A stretch of 64,000 nucleotides of DNA from Sebastes aleutianus (lineage: Eukaryota > Chordata > Actinopteri > Perciformes > Sebastidae). The notes beneath the pieces are model-generated. The model searched no databases, was not told the origin of the DNA, and saw only the letters and a list, made by a program, of their open reading frames with translations. Shown here one piece after another: positions 52,828 through 64,000 of this stretch. The first letter of the stretch is position 1; every line of letters starts with the position of its first letter. The translations under genes and the position numbers were made by a program. Location: positions 8,609,373-8,673,372 of the forward strand of contig CAKAKS010000062.1 of NCBI GenBank assembly GCA_916700875.1, read 5' to 3'.

Positions 52828-55800
52828 CTCTCTCTCTGTGTGTAGGGGGGTTTCAGTTTTCTTCACGGTGTGTTAATTGACTTTCATCCAAACGAGGCCC
52901 TTGTTCAAAGTGGGTGAAACTTATCTATTGTAGAGCTAACATTACTGTAATTAACCATCCACAACTGATGGTGTCAGTGATAGGGATTATTATCAGGCTG
53001 CACATTAACGAGATTAGTTTGAGTGGTGTTTGCAGCAGCTTCATGTGAGTAATGTGTGTGTGACCCATATTTCATTCAGATATTGATCAAATTGGCTGTC
53101 AGTGTGGTGACACTTATACCCCCTTTCATGGGTTTTTGCATAGAAGCTACCACAACACTGTATGTCAAAGCCTGCAGGGGTATGGAAGTTTTTATTGGAC
53201 TTTATTAGTTGTAACCCACAGAAGACATTCCACAAATGTGTACCATGATCTGCAAATATTTCACTATCCACAAACATGTACTTGTGTTGTGTAAAGTCAC
53301 ATCTGTATTTTTATGGATGTGACTTTACACACATATAAAATAAAGTCCAATAAAAACTTCCATACAGGGGTGTTTTCCTGGCTGCTTTTGTGGTGCTCAG
53401 ACCTCTTCTTGTTTCAGTTTTTGAGTGTCTGTGGGTGAAACCCATGAGTGTCAGATGTCACGCTACTCTGGCATCACATCCACATGGATATAAACCAGTT
53501 TATGTACAGTAGTAAACCTCAGCTTCCCGAAGTTAACATGATCAGCCTTCCCCCTCTTCTTCACCAGTACTGAGGTCCACTTTCAGTACATGTTGTCACC
53601 TTGACCGCTGTTGCTAAACTGGTGGGAGCCTAAAAGTAGGTTGAAGTCCATTGATACTATTGATAATTGTGCATATCAAATATCAGTTGCAGGTAACCTT
53701 TTTGCATGACTTGCCAAACATGGTCTACACTGAGAGACCAGCTGAGCACGGCTGTGGCCTTGAAAACTCAGGTTAGGTGAGGCCGCTGTCTGTCTGCACC
53801 GTGTGTCACTCAAAAAGTAGAGCAGAGTGTACAGAGAGACAACATTTATCACGCTCAGTGACTGGACGACGTGACAAACTGAACACCCACTCAAGAAGGT
53901 TATTTAGGGATGCAAATAATATAGCATAAATGTGAAGAAAATCTAGTGCTCCGTGATTTTGGCAAAGTGATTATCACCATTATATTGCCCAATTTCAACT
54001 TACTAAATACCAACCGACCGATTCATAAAGTGTTTCTTCTTTAATCACATAAAACAGATTTTTCTTTCACACCTTGATTAATAAATCTACGGCCTGAGTC
54101 TTAATAAAACTTGTTATAGTTGAGTACAACGTTTTAAATCCACTAATAAGTACTTCAATTTGACAGATACTCTAAAACGCAATACATCAGTATCTTATCG
54201 AATTAAACCTGCAGTAGTATATTTTTGGCATCATTGGGCAAAGATTCCCTAATAACCTTTCAGCATATTGTAATTCAAGTGTTCTGAGAGATAACTAGAC
54301 TTCTGCACCTCCTCATGGCTCTGTTTTCAGGCTTTAAAGCCCGTGATGGGAGACTTTGGCCAATCACAGGTAATTTCAGAGAGAGAGCGTTCCTATTGGC
54401 TGTTCATTCAACGGCGGCAGCTGTCAATCACTCGCAAACTCCGATCGTACGGTCAAACTAGGCAGCGTTGATCTAATATGAATCAATATTCTGTCACTGT
54501 AATGCATATTTCTCACCTCAAATGTATTCAGAAACCTCTTGTAGTGTACTGTTTAGCTGTCAAATGAGAAAGTTTGCTCCGGCTGGTGGGCGGTGCTTGG
54601 TATTTCCTCAACTTGATCTCAACATGGCTGCCGGGTCACAAACTTTCTAATTTTACAGCTAAACAGTACACTACAAGATGTTTCTGAAAACTTCTGACGC
54701 GAGAAATAGGCATTACAGAGACGGCAGGCCCCAGCTCAGCTCTGATTGGTTGTTTTCCTCCGGTCTGTGAAATCTTGCAGATGCCATTAGGAGCACCAGA
54801 GGACACAGAGACACATGCTTTTTTTTTTCAGATTACCTGTCTCATGCATTACTGTCAGGATATAGTGACCGTTTTATAAAAATAACTCATCATCGCAATT
54901 AATCACACATTTTTTATCTGTTCAAAATGTACCTTTTAAAGGGAGATTTGTTAAGTATTTTATACTCTTATCAACATGGGAGTGGACAAATATGCTTGCT
55001 TTATGCAAATGTATGTATATATTTATTATTGGAAATCGATTAACAACACAAAACAATGACGAGTATTTTCCAGAAACCCTCACAGGTACTGCATTTAGCA
55101 TAAAAAATATGCTCAAATCATAACATGGCAAACTGAGGTCCAACAGGCAACAACAGCTGTCAGTGTGTCAGTGTGCTGACTTGATTATGACTTGCCCCAA
55201 ACTGCACATGATTATCATAAATTGGGCATGTCTGTCGCCAAAATTTAGCATGAGTTTGGAGTGTTATTTAGCCTCCTTCACGACAAGCTAGCATGACATG
55301 GTTGATACCGATGGATTCTTAAAACCTAGCTTTAAAACTGAGCCCGCTAAAACCTCCAAAAGATCGAATTACGTTAATGCGTTAAAGAAATTAGTGGCGT
55401 TAAAAGAAATTGACAGTAGTAGAGTGTGGAAGTTGTGAGACACTTGCCACTTAAACAGTATATTCAGATTGGCTGAATGGTGCGTCGTGTCTAAAGTCCA
55501 TGAACTGTTTGTTGCACTGTGACAACACAGTTTTTTAAAGGTTTGGCACCAGCTGCCACAACTATCTCAGAGGTGGTCTCTCAACAGCAGTGTTACTTTG
55601 ATGTGACTCTTGTTTGTGCGTGTGTGTGATCAGACCGGTTCTTTAAAGAAACAAAGAGTTAATGTTTACCTCATATATTTGAGATACCTCATGTCCAAAT
55701 GTCCTGGACACAGAGTCCAGTCAGGGGTTTTAAAGACCTCCTCAACCTCTTTGAAGTAGGTTGAGGTATCTCTTTGCAAAGTGCTGCAGCTCTATTTTCT

Positions 55801-56240
55801 CCGTAGATCTAAATGCTTTCCCAGCTGTCTCTCCTTCTCCTGACGCGGGCAGAAGGAAAAGCTGTGAATTTATTTATGTTAATCCCATTTAACGAAGTCT
55901 GCACAGCGTTGTAATAAAGAAATGTTGCTGCCCTCAGTGCTTTTAAAGAACTTTCCTCTAACTTTATTAAGGGAGTCCTCCCTTTTAGACGCCTCGCTGA
56001 CTGTTCAGTCAGTCTGACAGGCGTAATCCTGCACGCACACTCGGAGACAGAGCAGGAACATAAATCTGAGCATTTTCATTGTGTCATCTGTTTATTTGTT
56101 CATTGTGTCTCTCGTCTGTTTGTCTTTCCCACTCTCTTTTAGACTGTGGAGCATGGGTTCCCTCATCAGCCCAGTGCTTTGGCCTTTGACCCCAAGCTGG
56201 AACTTATGGCCATCGGGACAAAGTCAGGAGCCATCAAAGT
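52079..56240 (+). CDS. llgl1: Lgl family polarity scaffold LLGL1, exons 1-2 (3' partial)
   Basis: Lethal(2) giant larvae homologue 1, a cytoplasmic WD40/beta-propeller scaffold that binds aPKC-Par6 and sets basolateral cell polarity (family knowledge). Exon 1: 52079-52159, starting MMKFRFRRQGTDPQREKIK; exon 2: 56143-56240, reading TVEHGFPHQPSALAFDPKLE and MAIGTKSGAIK. These 59 residues match the human LLGL1 start (MMKFRFRRQGADPQREKLK) much better than LLGL2 (which starts MRRFLRPGHDP). The first of two adjacent ATGs has A at -3. Exon 1 ends phase 0 with donor gtaaag; exon 2 ends in phase 2 with an exact U12-type donor. No further exon was found up to 64000, so most of the gene is outside the window. 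Confidence 0.95.
52374..52845 (+). repeat. long compound (GT)n/(CT)n microsatellite in llgl1 intron 1
   Basis: About 470 bp of alternating GT and CT runs, ending in a pure (CT)n block of about 60 bp (52757-52819). It begins 215 bp after exon 1. All long open frames across it are repeat artefacts. Confidence 0.97.
53180..53365. repeat. nested perfect inverted repeats in llgl1 intron 1
   Basis: The outer arms, 53180-53206 and 53339-53365, are 27-bp perfect inverted copies. The inner arms, 53289-53303 and 53316-53330, are 15-bp perfect inverted copies with a 12-nt loop. No ORF. Probably a small foldback element. Confidence 0.9.
54190..54835. repeat. interspersed repeat with internal palindrome, llgl1 intron 1
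   Basis: Shares the ttggcatcattgggcaaa block with 17232 and contains diverged inverted arms at about 54530-54575 and 54640-54690 (core ctgtttagctgt / acagctaaacag). Boundaries are uncertain. Confidence 0.6.
54885..55425. repeat. copy of dispersed repeat family, llgl1 intron 1
   Basis: Collinear with 30690-31330, sharing cacattttttatctgttcaa and aaatcgattaacaacacaaa-like blocks and the terminal gcgttaaa region. It has a ~90-bp deletion relative to that copy. Confidence 0.8.
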
Positions 56241-57119
56241 GTATCCTTTATTATCACGGAGGTCATGCGTCTAACAGAAGGTTTCTTGGGCCGACAGTCA
56301 CAGTAAGGCTGGGCGATAAACTGAATTTCTTGAAATGACCAACCTTATGAATCTCTTATTGTTCCAAATTTATTAATATGGCAATTTTCAATCAATAGAT
56401 TGTCTGAATTAAATATGCTCCAAATATCAAACAAATAGTAAGAATTTCTTGTGATGATGTAGTATTTTTAGGTCACAGCTGACTATGCGTGCCAAAATCC
56501 AGCTGACTAAGACTTGCAGGACCAGAACTATCTAAGAAAACCCCTGAGCAGTGGCTGGTAGAGTACAGAAACTGTTTTATATCTTAGAAGTGCTGCTCTG
56601 TTTATCTGTTCATCAGCTCTGCAGTGCAGCTACTGTGCTGTCTTTCTTTCCGTTTGAGGGTTAACAGAAGTCAGTGTTTCATGCAGCTGTCAGGCTTTTT
56701 TTTTAACGTCCTGTTCTTAAGTGTTAAGATTTTGTCTCTTGTGCAGGTTGTAGGATGAGAGCTACTGATTATTTACACCGCTGTCATTTGAACAACCCCG
56801 TGCCTGCACACTATTTATAGTTTTTTTTTGAAGCTATTAGAGTTCTAAGTTACGGTCTGTTGGTTTTCTTGCTCTCACAGTGCTCTATGAATGTTGAGGA
56901 AATACTGATCAGATGTGTCTGCAGCAGAGCTGTTTATATAACACCAGTTTTAGTAGAGCAGTGCATTGCTGCGTGTGCTGTCTGTCTCTGTGGGGAGTTG
57001 CTCTGTCTGCATCACTTAACTGAAGAAGACTTAATTTCCTTCTAAACTCATAGTTTTAATAGTTGTGGCCATTATTCTTTTGGGTTATTAATATTTTTCT
57101 CTCACCAACTAAATGTCGT
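56241..57119. other. llgl1 intron 2, first part: no repeat recognised
   Basis: It opens with gtatccttt, then about 880 bp of intron with no recognisable coding sequence or repeat boundary. Confidence 0.6.
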
Positions 57120-57127
57120 ATATCTGG

Positions 57128-57597
57128 TAGGGATGCACCGATACCGGATCAGATATCGGGCCGATACAGAAATAGCTGGATTGGGTATCGATGACAATGG
57201 GGCTGATCTATTCAATTCAGTTCTATCTTTAAACATTATATACTGAAATTTTAATTCCTGTTAAAGTTTTGACCAATTTGTTGCTGCATTAAAAAGGTTT
57301 ACACCTGAATTGTAATTCCTGGTAATTTAATTTATAATAAATAAGATTAATAATAAATAACAATTCACTAAATTTGTATCTATTTGTTACATTTTGTTTT
57401 ATAAAATTAGGAAAGCAATGTTTAAGTCAGGCCTGATGTTGCCTTACACATACAATAATGATCCCAGTCACTTCCACACAGTGAGGCATACAGCTCATTG
57501 TTTAAACACTGGTATCAGATCGGTACTCGGTATCGGCCGATACCCAAAGCCCAGGTATCGCTATCGGGACTGAAAAAGTGGGATCGCTGCATCCCTA
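57128..57597. mobile_element. hAT-type MITE with 8-bp target duplication
   Basis: A 470-bp element starts tagggatgcaccgatacc and ends with the imperfect inverse (cgctgcatcccta). It is flanked by identical 8-bp direct repeats atatctgg (57120-57127 and 57598-57605). Eight-bp duplications and these termini are typical of hAT elements. No transposase, so non-autonomous. Confidence 0.9.
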
Positions 57598-59473
57598 ATA
57601 TCTGGGGATTTATTCTATTTCTTGTACAGGAAGCAGCTTGAGTGACCAGGCAGGTGGCAAACAAACCCTCAATTTCAAAGAGAATTTAAAGGCGAGCATT
57701 AAACTCATTTGTAAACACTGATTACATTTTGTAGTATGACTCACAGTACTTACTGAAGTAGTGTGAACACGGTTTCTTTATGTCGGGGGTTTTAAAAGTC
57801 TTATTGGGCCAAGATAGCCTAATATTTTTAACCAAATCACAAACATTTAGGCTATTGTAATAATATTAATGTATTATTCAAACTCATAATAATATATAGT
57901 AATATTTGTTCACTTTCATTCACTGAGCCTCCCCTGAAACTGTTTGTAGCTTGTCTCCCACTTTGAAAACCTCTGCTCTATGTAATTGACATTTTCAGGT
58001 GCACTCACTTTCCGTGTAATTTCTGCTTAAGTGGTCTAGATAATGTGGTCAAAATGAGGGGTTTGTTTACCACCTGTGTGATCATCTGACTGCTTGTGTT
58101 CCTGCCTTGCTGTACTCCGTTGTAACGCTGCCACCGCCTCCAGATCACTGCAACTTTAGTGAGTGAAATGTTATCCAATAGCCGATACAACTGCTGGCCA
58201 GAGCTATGAAAATGAGACCAAGACTGAAAAACAAAACAACAACATCATTACATAAGATACTTTGGAGGCCCAGAATACCATAAATGCATTGTTGAGCTTG
58301 TGGTCAGTGGGAATCTAACCCCCAACTCCCGGCAGTGGCAGCAGAAGACTGCGTCTGTTTGAGCAACACGGAATAAGATGGATGGTTGAGTAAAGCTGTA
58401 CTGGAAATGACTGTTGGTTTGGCTCGTGAGATGCATCGCAGCAGAGCCATAATTTGGCTCAGATTGTCCGTTGTGTCAGAAATTCCAGCAGCTCGGATGC
58501 TCGGGCGCTAGTGTCCACAAGACACAGCTCTGTGACGTGTTGTTGATCTGGCTCATCTCTCTATATGGCGGCCAACATGTCATGATGACCACGACGGTTG
58601 CGTAGTTAATAGCAGGCTACTGCTTTGTTGTTGTAGGTAGGTTTGCTCCGAGTTTTCCTCTTGATTAGCGACATCATCCTTTCGAAGATGATATTTTAAA
58701 GCGTATGTAAGGGTGTTTGTTTTGCACGCTCGCCTCACATGTTTCCCGTTTGTCTCGCGTGTTTTCATTTGTGAGTGTACGAGCTGCAGCAAAGAGCATG
58801 TAACAGGATTTATGAAACACGTGTTTGAATCTGAATGTATGTTCATAGCAGCTCTGTATGGTTATTTAATCAGCGTGTGTGTGAAGGGAGTCTCGCTGTG
58901 GTCGTGTGTTATGTGCTGATGCATTAGACTGGAGAATCAACTCTTTCAGAGAGAGCGAGAGAGAGAGACTGGCGGTACCAGGCACTTGCACCCCAGAGGG
59001 AGATGGATGGAGGAGGGGAGAGATGGACATAAACAGAGGCAGAGAAGACAAGGAGGGAGTTTAGAGAGATGGAAGGGGAGGAAAAATGACTCCACTACAC
59101 GACTATACCTACTCTAACAAAACGAATGATCCCTCATACTGCAAAGCTCAGACTAGTCATCCTGCTTTTTTAACAAGGTCCCAGCTGCTGTTGGGATTTC
59201 TGGAAAGTTGGCATGTGTACAACCACAGAGAATATCTGGAAAGTTAACAAAAGCAAAAGTACAAAAGTATCTTGTTTCACACGTTCATTGCATCAGATCG
59301 CCGGTTCAGGCTATAGGCCTCTAAAATCATCCAGATGTCTCCGTTCGAGAGGAGAAATCACCTTTTGTTGAACTCTTGCAACCCGACGAAGCGTTGCCCG
59401 TAGACATCGCTTTGTTTTAAGGAAGTCTCGGACCAAAAAGGTCAGGAACAACTTGGGATGCACCGATCCCGGA

Positions 59474-60455
59474 TAGGGGTGTAAGAAAATATCGAAAATA
59501 TCAAGTATCGCGATTCTCAAAAACACTATATCGATTTTATACAGTTATATATACAAATTTTAGTTTATATAGTTTACATGCAAAGATCAACTCTCACTCA
59601 ATACTTCATTTCATTGGCAAAGAGATGCACCATCTCAGTGTGTGTGCCCTCTCAAAGTAGTACTATGATATTGGATGTTACAGGAACTGTGATGAAGGCA
59701 AATGCAGATCCCACTGTTCTGATTGCATAAAAAAATCTACTTTTTAACTCAGATTTTATGCATATGGTGGTGTGTTCTTTATACTGTGACAGTAAAATTT
59801 GATTTAAAAAATTGCAATGTGTCGCCTTACTTACAGTATCGCAATATATTGTGATATATATAATCGTAACCCCTGTATCATGATATGTATCATGATATGT
59901 ATCGTATCATTAGATTCTTGCCAATGCATAGCCCTATTACCTTACACATAAGCGAATGATCCCAGTCACAATCGATTAGTAGGGGTGTAAATCACGATTG
60001 TTTGGACAATGGTCCGATACTGTATTTGCTGATATTACAAAGTCTGCCATGTTACAGTTTGGATTCAATTCAGGGGCCTGTGATCAATATGAGACAATAT
60101 CATATTTCATATATATCTAACACAGTCAGTTACATTTATATCAACTCACAAAAAGCAACTAAATTATTATGATTTCACAATTTTATTGCTCGGCTCTTCC
60201 AGACATTTAAATGAAAAACAATTTATTCTTTTCAGTAAAAAAAAATAAAAAATAGACCTCCAGTTGTTCACTATGAAGTGCCACATTTCTCATGTCTATG
60301 TGCAAATGTTTTTTTTATCAGTTAAGAATTTCAAAATACAGACGTATCTTAAAGATAACTATATGTATCGATGTTTTCACTGTGCATTGATGATATTGGA
60401 TCATTGATCATTGAATCGATATATCGATCCAAATCGATGTATTCTTACACCCCTA
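59474..60455. mobile_element. MITE with taggggtgtaagaa termini
   Basis: The left end taggggtgtaagaaaatatc (59474) and right end gattcttacaccccta-type inverse (to 60455) form terminal inverted repeats around ~980 bp without ORFs. Fragments occur at 14670-14760 and 42530-42615. The left edge abuts a gggatgcaccgatccc stretch (59456), the end of a hAT-type element like 57128-57597. Confidence 0.7.
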
Positions 60456-60464
60456 TTGATAAGT

Positions 60465-61062
60465 TGATTTAATAAACAGATCTCCTCAGAGAATCACACA
60501 AATGCACTTTAAATCTCGTGTTTACCAGAGATGTGCTCATACGTTTCTTTTAAAAGAAGTCATTCAGCATGAAAAAAAGCATAAAAAAACAACAAATCGA
60601 CTAAAGAAACCTTAGTCGACTGAGATCAAAACGACTGATTAGTCGACTAATCAACCAAGAGTTGGCAGTCCTAATTGAACACTATTAAGCTGTTGTAATG
60701 CACATCACATCAAACAAAATTGAAGAAATCATCTTTAAAACAAGGCAAACCCTCACATTTGAAAGGCTGGAACCAGAGAGTGTTTCGTGTTTTTGCTGGA
60801 AAAATTCCTAGGGCTGTCCTCTTCCAAAGAAATTCTTAGTTGACTAACACTCATACAAATCGACAGATCTGTTAAACTGAGTTTCCCACAAAGAATCACA
60901 TAAAAGCACCACTTTAAATCTTTACCGGAGATGTACTCCTAACATTCTTGGAAATAAGTCATTCAGCATGAAAAAGGCATTATGAACGACTAATCAACTA
61001 AAGAACCCTCAGTCGACTGAGACCAAAACGACTGATTATCTGACTAAGAGGGGGCAACCCTA
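60465..61062. repeat. two direct copies of a tagtcgact-type repeat, llgl1 intron 2
   Basis: Copy 1 at about 60465-60677 and copy 2 at about 60811-61062 share the blocks gtcattcagcatgaaaaa, tcgactgagatcaaaacgac (with variants) and aatcacac/ataaa-gcac. They are about 240 bp each. Copy 2 starts agggctgtcctctt and ends ggggcaaccct, a loose inverted terminus. Confidence 0.65.
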
Positions 61063-61340
61063 AAAATGACAGACAATTAACCGATTATCAAAATAGTCTC
61101 AGATTCAGTTTTTTCTTGTTTGACTAATAGATGAATTGACTAATATTTTTAGCTCTGATGTCAGGGCTGCAGTGGGCTTCACAAACTTGACCTCAATTTT
61201 GTTCCGAAAACCAGTTGAAAGTATAGCCTTCATTTTGAAAATGCATGTTTTTGTGTGTGTGTTCACATTCCCTGATAATCTCACAGACTCGCTGACTTGG
61301 GTTTGACCTAGACGTGCTCGCCAGCATACCTGCTAGTACT

Positions 61341-61375
<35 letters not shown>

Positions 61376-62140
61376 CGCCAGATGTGTGGTTTGATTCTCG
61401 CACACACTGACGCCTGAGCAGCGTTGAAGGGAAAGTTTGGTTGCATAGATGTAGAGTTTATTGACTCAGTTACAAAGAAGGAGTTGTAAAAAATTACAAA
61501 ATGAGTTTGAACTTCTGCTCTTCGCGTTGGCATGATCACTCCTCCTCTCCTCTCGTTCACATGCGCTCTCTTTCAGCCTCTCGCTAGAGTTTCTCACTTG
61601 TTCTTTCCCTTTTTTCCTCCATCTCCTCGATCTCAGCGTGTTTATAAAGGCAGAGTCATATTACGCCCTGAGAGTTTTCTGCTTCGACCACAGACTGGGG
61701 CTCAGCAGAGGGAAGGGGGACAATGTGGTGTGGAGTTTTTTTTTTTTGTGTATGTCGAGAGAGATCATGTGTGGGGGCGGCGGGGCGATCTTGAGGAGTC
61801 TGTCTCCTGTCGAAGAATGCATGTTGCGCTGCCCTGGGTTAACCCGCCCTCTGTGTGTGTGTGTGTGTGTGCAGATTGGGTGAGTAAGAGCTTTGTTGCT
61901 GAGTCTAGTCTTAATAAAGGAAGCTTTTGAATTGGTTTCCAAGACGACCAGCGCAGTTGCCTGGGATGAGAAGTGCTTGCAGGCTTGAGGGCATTAAAAG
62001 TCTGCAGCTCAGCACGTCAGACACCAGAGTTTATTGGTAGAAATGCATCAGTTGTGGGAAAAAAAAAAAAGGTCAGAAAATACTACTTACAGTAGTACAG
62101 ATAAGGGATAATGTACAGCAAGCTGGTCATTGTTGTGAAA
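61063..62140. other. llgl1 intron 2, middle: short microsatellites only
   Basis: CA run at 61343-61373 and GT run at 61852-61871. No llgl1 exon 3 (expected YGAPGVEF-like start) was found here. Confidence 0.55.
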
Positions 62141-62141
62141 T

Positions 62142-62395
62142 AAACCCCGGCAGGGCGATGCGGTCTTTGCATCGCCCTGAAGGGGTTTATTCCACAACAA
62201 TTTTATCCCGCTTATTACATGGCTACTTACTTAAGAAATCAATAATTTGACACAAAAATAGTCCTCCAGAGTCAAGCTCAGAACTTTGCCCATAGCAACG
62301 GTCTGTTATACATAGCAACGGTCTGCTATAAAGAAATAACAGACCGCAGAACGCCGTGATTGACCGATTAGAATCGAGTATTCAGCAATGCCGTG
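62142..62395. repeat. repeat with terminal hairpin (aaccccggcagggcgatgc)
   Basis: An inverted pair at 62143-62162 and 62168-62190 (aaaccc, ggcgatgc / gcatcgcc, ggggttta) forms a hairpin. It is followed by a tandem cagcaacggtctg duplicate (62294 and 62315). Likely one end of a DNA element; the far boundary is unclear. Confidence 0.55.
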
Positions 62396-64000
62396 AAATA
62401 CATGCTTGTTAGTAAACCACACATAAAACAGTATGAAACTGTGATTTTATCTGGACAATCCAGTACGTGCTGCATCACACTAAAACTTTGTGACCGTAAA
62501 GCTTCAGTATCGGTAATCAAACAGCCAGAGGACGAGCTAATATTGACACACACACACACACACACACGGCAGAGCTTTGATCTGTGTGTTTGTGCTCCAG
62601 CTGTCAGCTCTGTCTGTCTGACATCCTGTTGGTCACACACACCACTCTGAGTGATCACCCTGTTTTGAACTGATTCATCGGATCTTATCTCTTGACAAGT
62701 TGCAAATGCTAGAAGCTTAGTTTTACTTTTATTGGTATTTCTTCTCATTTTAGTGGTAGATGACCAGTTTTGTGGTCGTTGTTGACCAGCATTGTTGGCT
62801 GATGTCACAGGGTTGCAGCTTGATGTTTGTACACGCCTGAAATTTTTTGTGAAATCTGTACTTTCACACTGTGAGTCATCCACTTTTGCAATGTCACAGC
62901 GTGGACACGTACGCCGTTGAACGGTGAATGAATGGACGGTTGATTCACTATAGTGGCCTGAGAAGTCGACTCTTGACAGCTGCTTTAGCTCAATGTGAAG
63001 GAATCTTGAATTGTTTATCCATCCGCAAAGTCAACAGTTTTTTTGTAGTTTGTGGTGAAAACAGTAAATTCCCCATGTGCTCTTTTTGCGCCACTCAATT
63101 CCCTTTCAATTGTGCTGCAGCCACAGCTCGTCCTGCCCTCTACCCCAACAATTTTCCAGCTTTTTATTTGTACCGAGTCACATTAATTTGTTTTCATGCT
63201 TTGATGCGCAGACTGTGGTTTGTCTTTTGAGGCTAATTTGTAGAGAAAATACTACAAAACATCTCACATGTTATGTAACCTGCATTCTTTTTGTGTTGTT
63301 TGCGATGAATAAATCAATAAGTCGATAATCTAATTGTTTGGTAATCGAGTTGAAGATGCAGACTCTGATTTAGCCTTTAACGTTCCTCCCACCCTTCACC
63401 TCCTCCTCCCTCTTTCTCTTCTCACCCACACACTGCATACTCTCTGCTAACTCTGTCACAACTTTCTTTCTTATACAGTAAAGCACTTTTTTCCACTCAC
63501 TGCTCACTATTTTTGGTATTTTACTCCTTTCTCACTCCTCCTATCATCTCTCTCCTACCGCCATCTCGCTATCTACGTCTGTTTTTCTGGCTATAACTCA
63601 TTCCTCATTGATATTCCTGAAGAACTCCCCCCTCTATTCCGCTCTCTCTCTGTCTCCCTCAACCTCTTCACCCTCCTCTGTCCTGTCTTTGGTCTCCTCA
63701 CCCCCACACCTATACACACTTACAGATGAATGGGCACACACACACACGCCCGTCCAGTTGGCACCGAGTCGGAGGGGGTCTGTCTGTCTGTAGGGATAAA
63801 TGGGTGTGTGGTCTCACCAAGTTGGACAGAGTGGAGAGGCTGTTGAATGGCAGAGTTGAGGAACAAAAAAAGAAAACATTTACCCAAACTGACAAATCAA
63901 CGTAGTGTAAAAAAACAATCAATCCCTGAAGGGGCTGAATTAGAAAGGATGGGTGACTGAATTAAACTGAGAAGAAGTGAAGAAAACAAATGTAGAGTAG
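62396..64000. other. llgl1 intron 2, window end: nothing recognised
   Basis: Contains a short CA run (62547-62567) and pyrimidine-rich stretches around 63390-63720. I see no exon with Lgl similarity, so intron 2 continues past the window edge. Confidence 0.55.

Noticed and set aside
52324..52880. Several 160-180 residue ORFs on both strands
   Set aside because: They are translations of the (GT)n/(CT)n microsatellite with only Cys/Val/Ser/Leu or Thr/His/Arg/Glu content.
58250..58440. A possible second tRNA-like or SINE sequence on the minus strand
   Set aside because: The B-box-like gggaatctaaccc is suggestive, but no clear A box, body or tail could be defined.
56241..64000. Further llgl1 exons
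   Set aside because: I looked for the expected YGAPGVEFTGLH-like continuation with a phase 2 acceptor and found none; ORFs in this stretch show no Lgl similarity.

Overview
This window is eukaryotic genomic DNA from a vertebrate, most likely a ray-finned (percomorph-type) fish. The evidence is split vertebrate genes with GT-AG introns, several Tc1/mariner-type transposons with long inverted repeats, many small palindromic DNA transposons, a tRNA-derived SINE, an L1-like LINE fragment and abundant CA/GT microsatellites. Species assignment is inference.

Positions 1-49033 hold almost all of the coding sequence of an unconventional myosin XV gene (myo15a) on the + strand. The 5' end lies outside the window. 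By following the reading frame across every splice junction I resolve 66 exons. Exon 1 is open from base 1 and 65 more exons follow, giving 4095 in-window residues and a stop at 49031-49033. The junction phases agree throughout: exons 2-66 sum to 7383 nt, an exact multiple of 3. The protein order is: a giant Tyr/Asp/Glu-, Pro/Ser- and repeat-rich N-terminal exon; myosin motor; IQ lever arm; MyTH4-1; first FERM-like region, split by a Pro/Gln-rich linker with polyglutamine; SH3; MyTH4-2; second FERM; C-terminal PDZ ligand ending ITLL. This matches myosin XVA, the hair-cell motor that carries whirlin/EPS8 to stereocilia tips and whose loss causes deafness in mammals (DFNB3, shaker-2).

Positions 49034-52078 hold the myo15a 3' UTR with a candidate poly(A) signal, a very AT-rich palindromic segment and the CpG-rich 5' region of the next gene. 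Positions 52079-52159 and 56143-56240 are the first two coding exons of llgl1 (Lgl polarity scaffold) on the + strand. The rest of llgl1 lies beyond the window, after an intron longer than 7.7 kb that begins with an exact U12-type 5' splice site. The neighbourhood matches human 17p11.2 (MYO15A-ALKBH5-LLGL1), but no ALKBH5 is seen between the two genes.

The introns are dominated by mobile DNA: a 1.62-kb Tc1 element with ~216-bp inverted repeats and a frameshifted transposase (36254-37877), a second decayed Tc1-like element (40668-41875), a short Tc1-derived element (8235-8781), an L1-like LINE fragment (47706-48071), a tRNA-derived SINE (~23707-23921), a hAT-type MITE with an 8-bp target duplication (57128-57597), and many inverted-repeat MITEs. 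Several of these end within 20-120 nt of splice acceptors.

The most interesting points are the large N-terminal LS-AL-N-LR-A-YRLPDG repeat array with a near-identical 126-bp tandem core, a 6-nt microexon in the motor domain, a GC-AG intron, the U12-type llgl1 intron, and mobile DNA or GT tracts abutting many acceptors.
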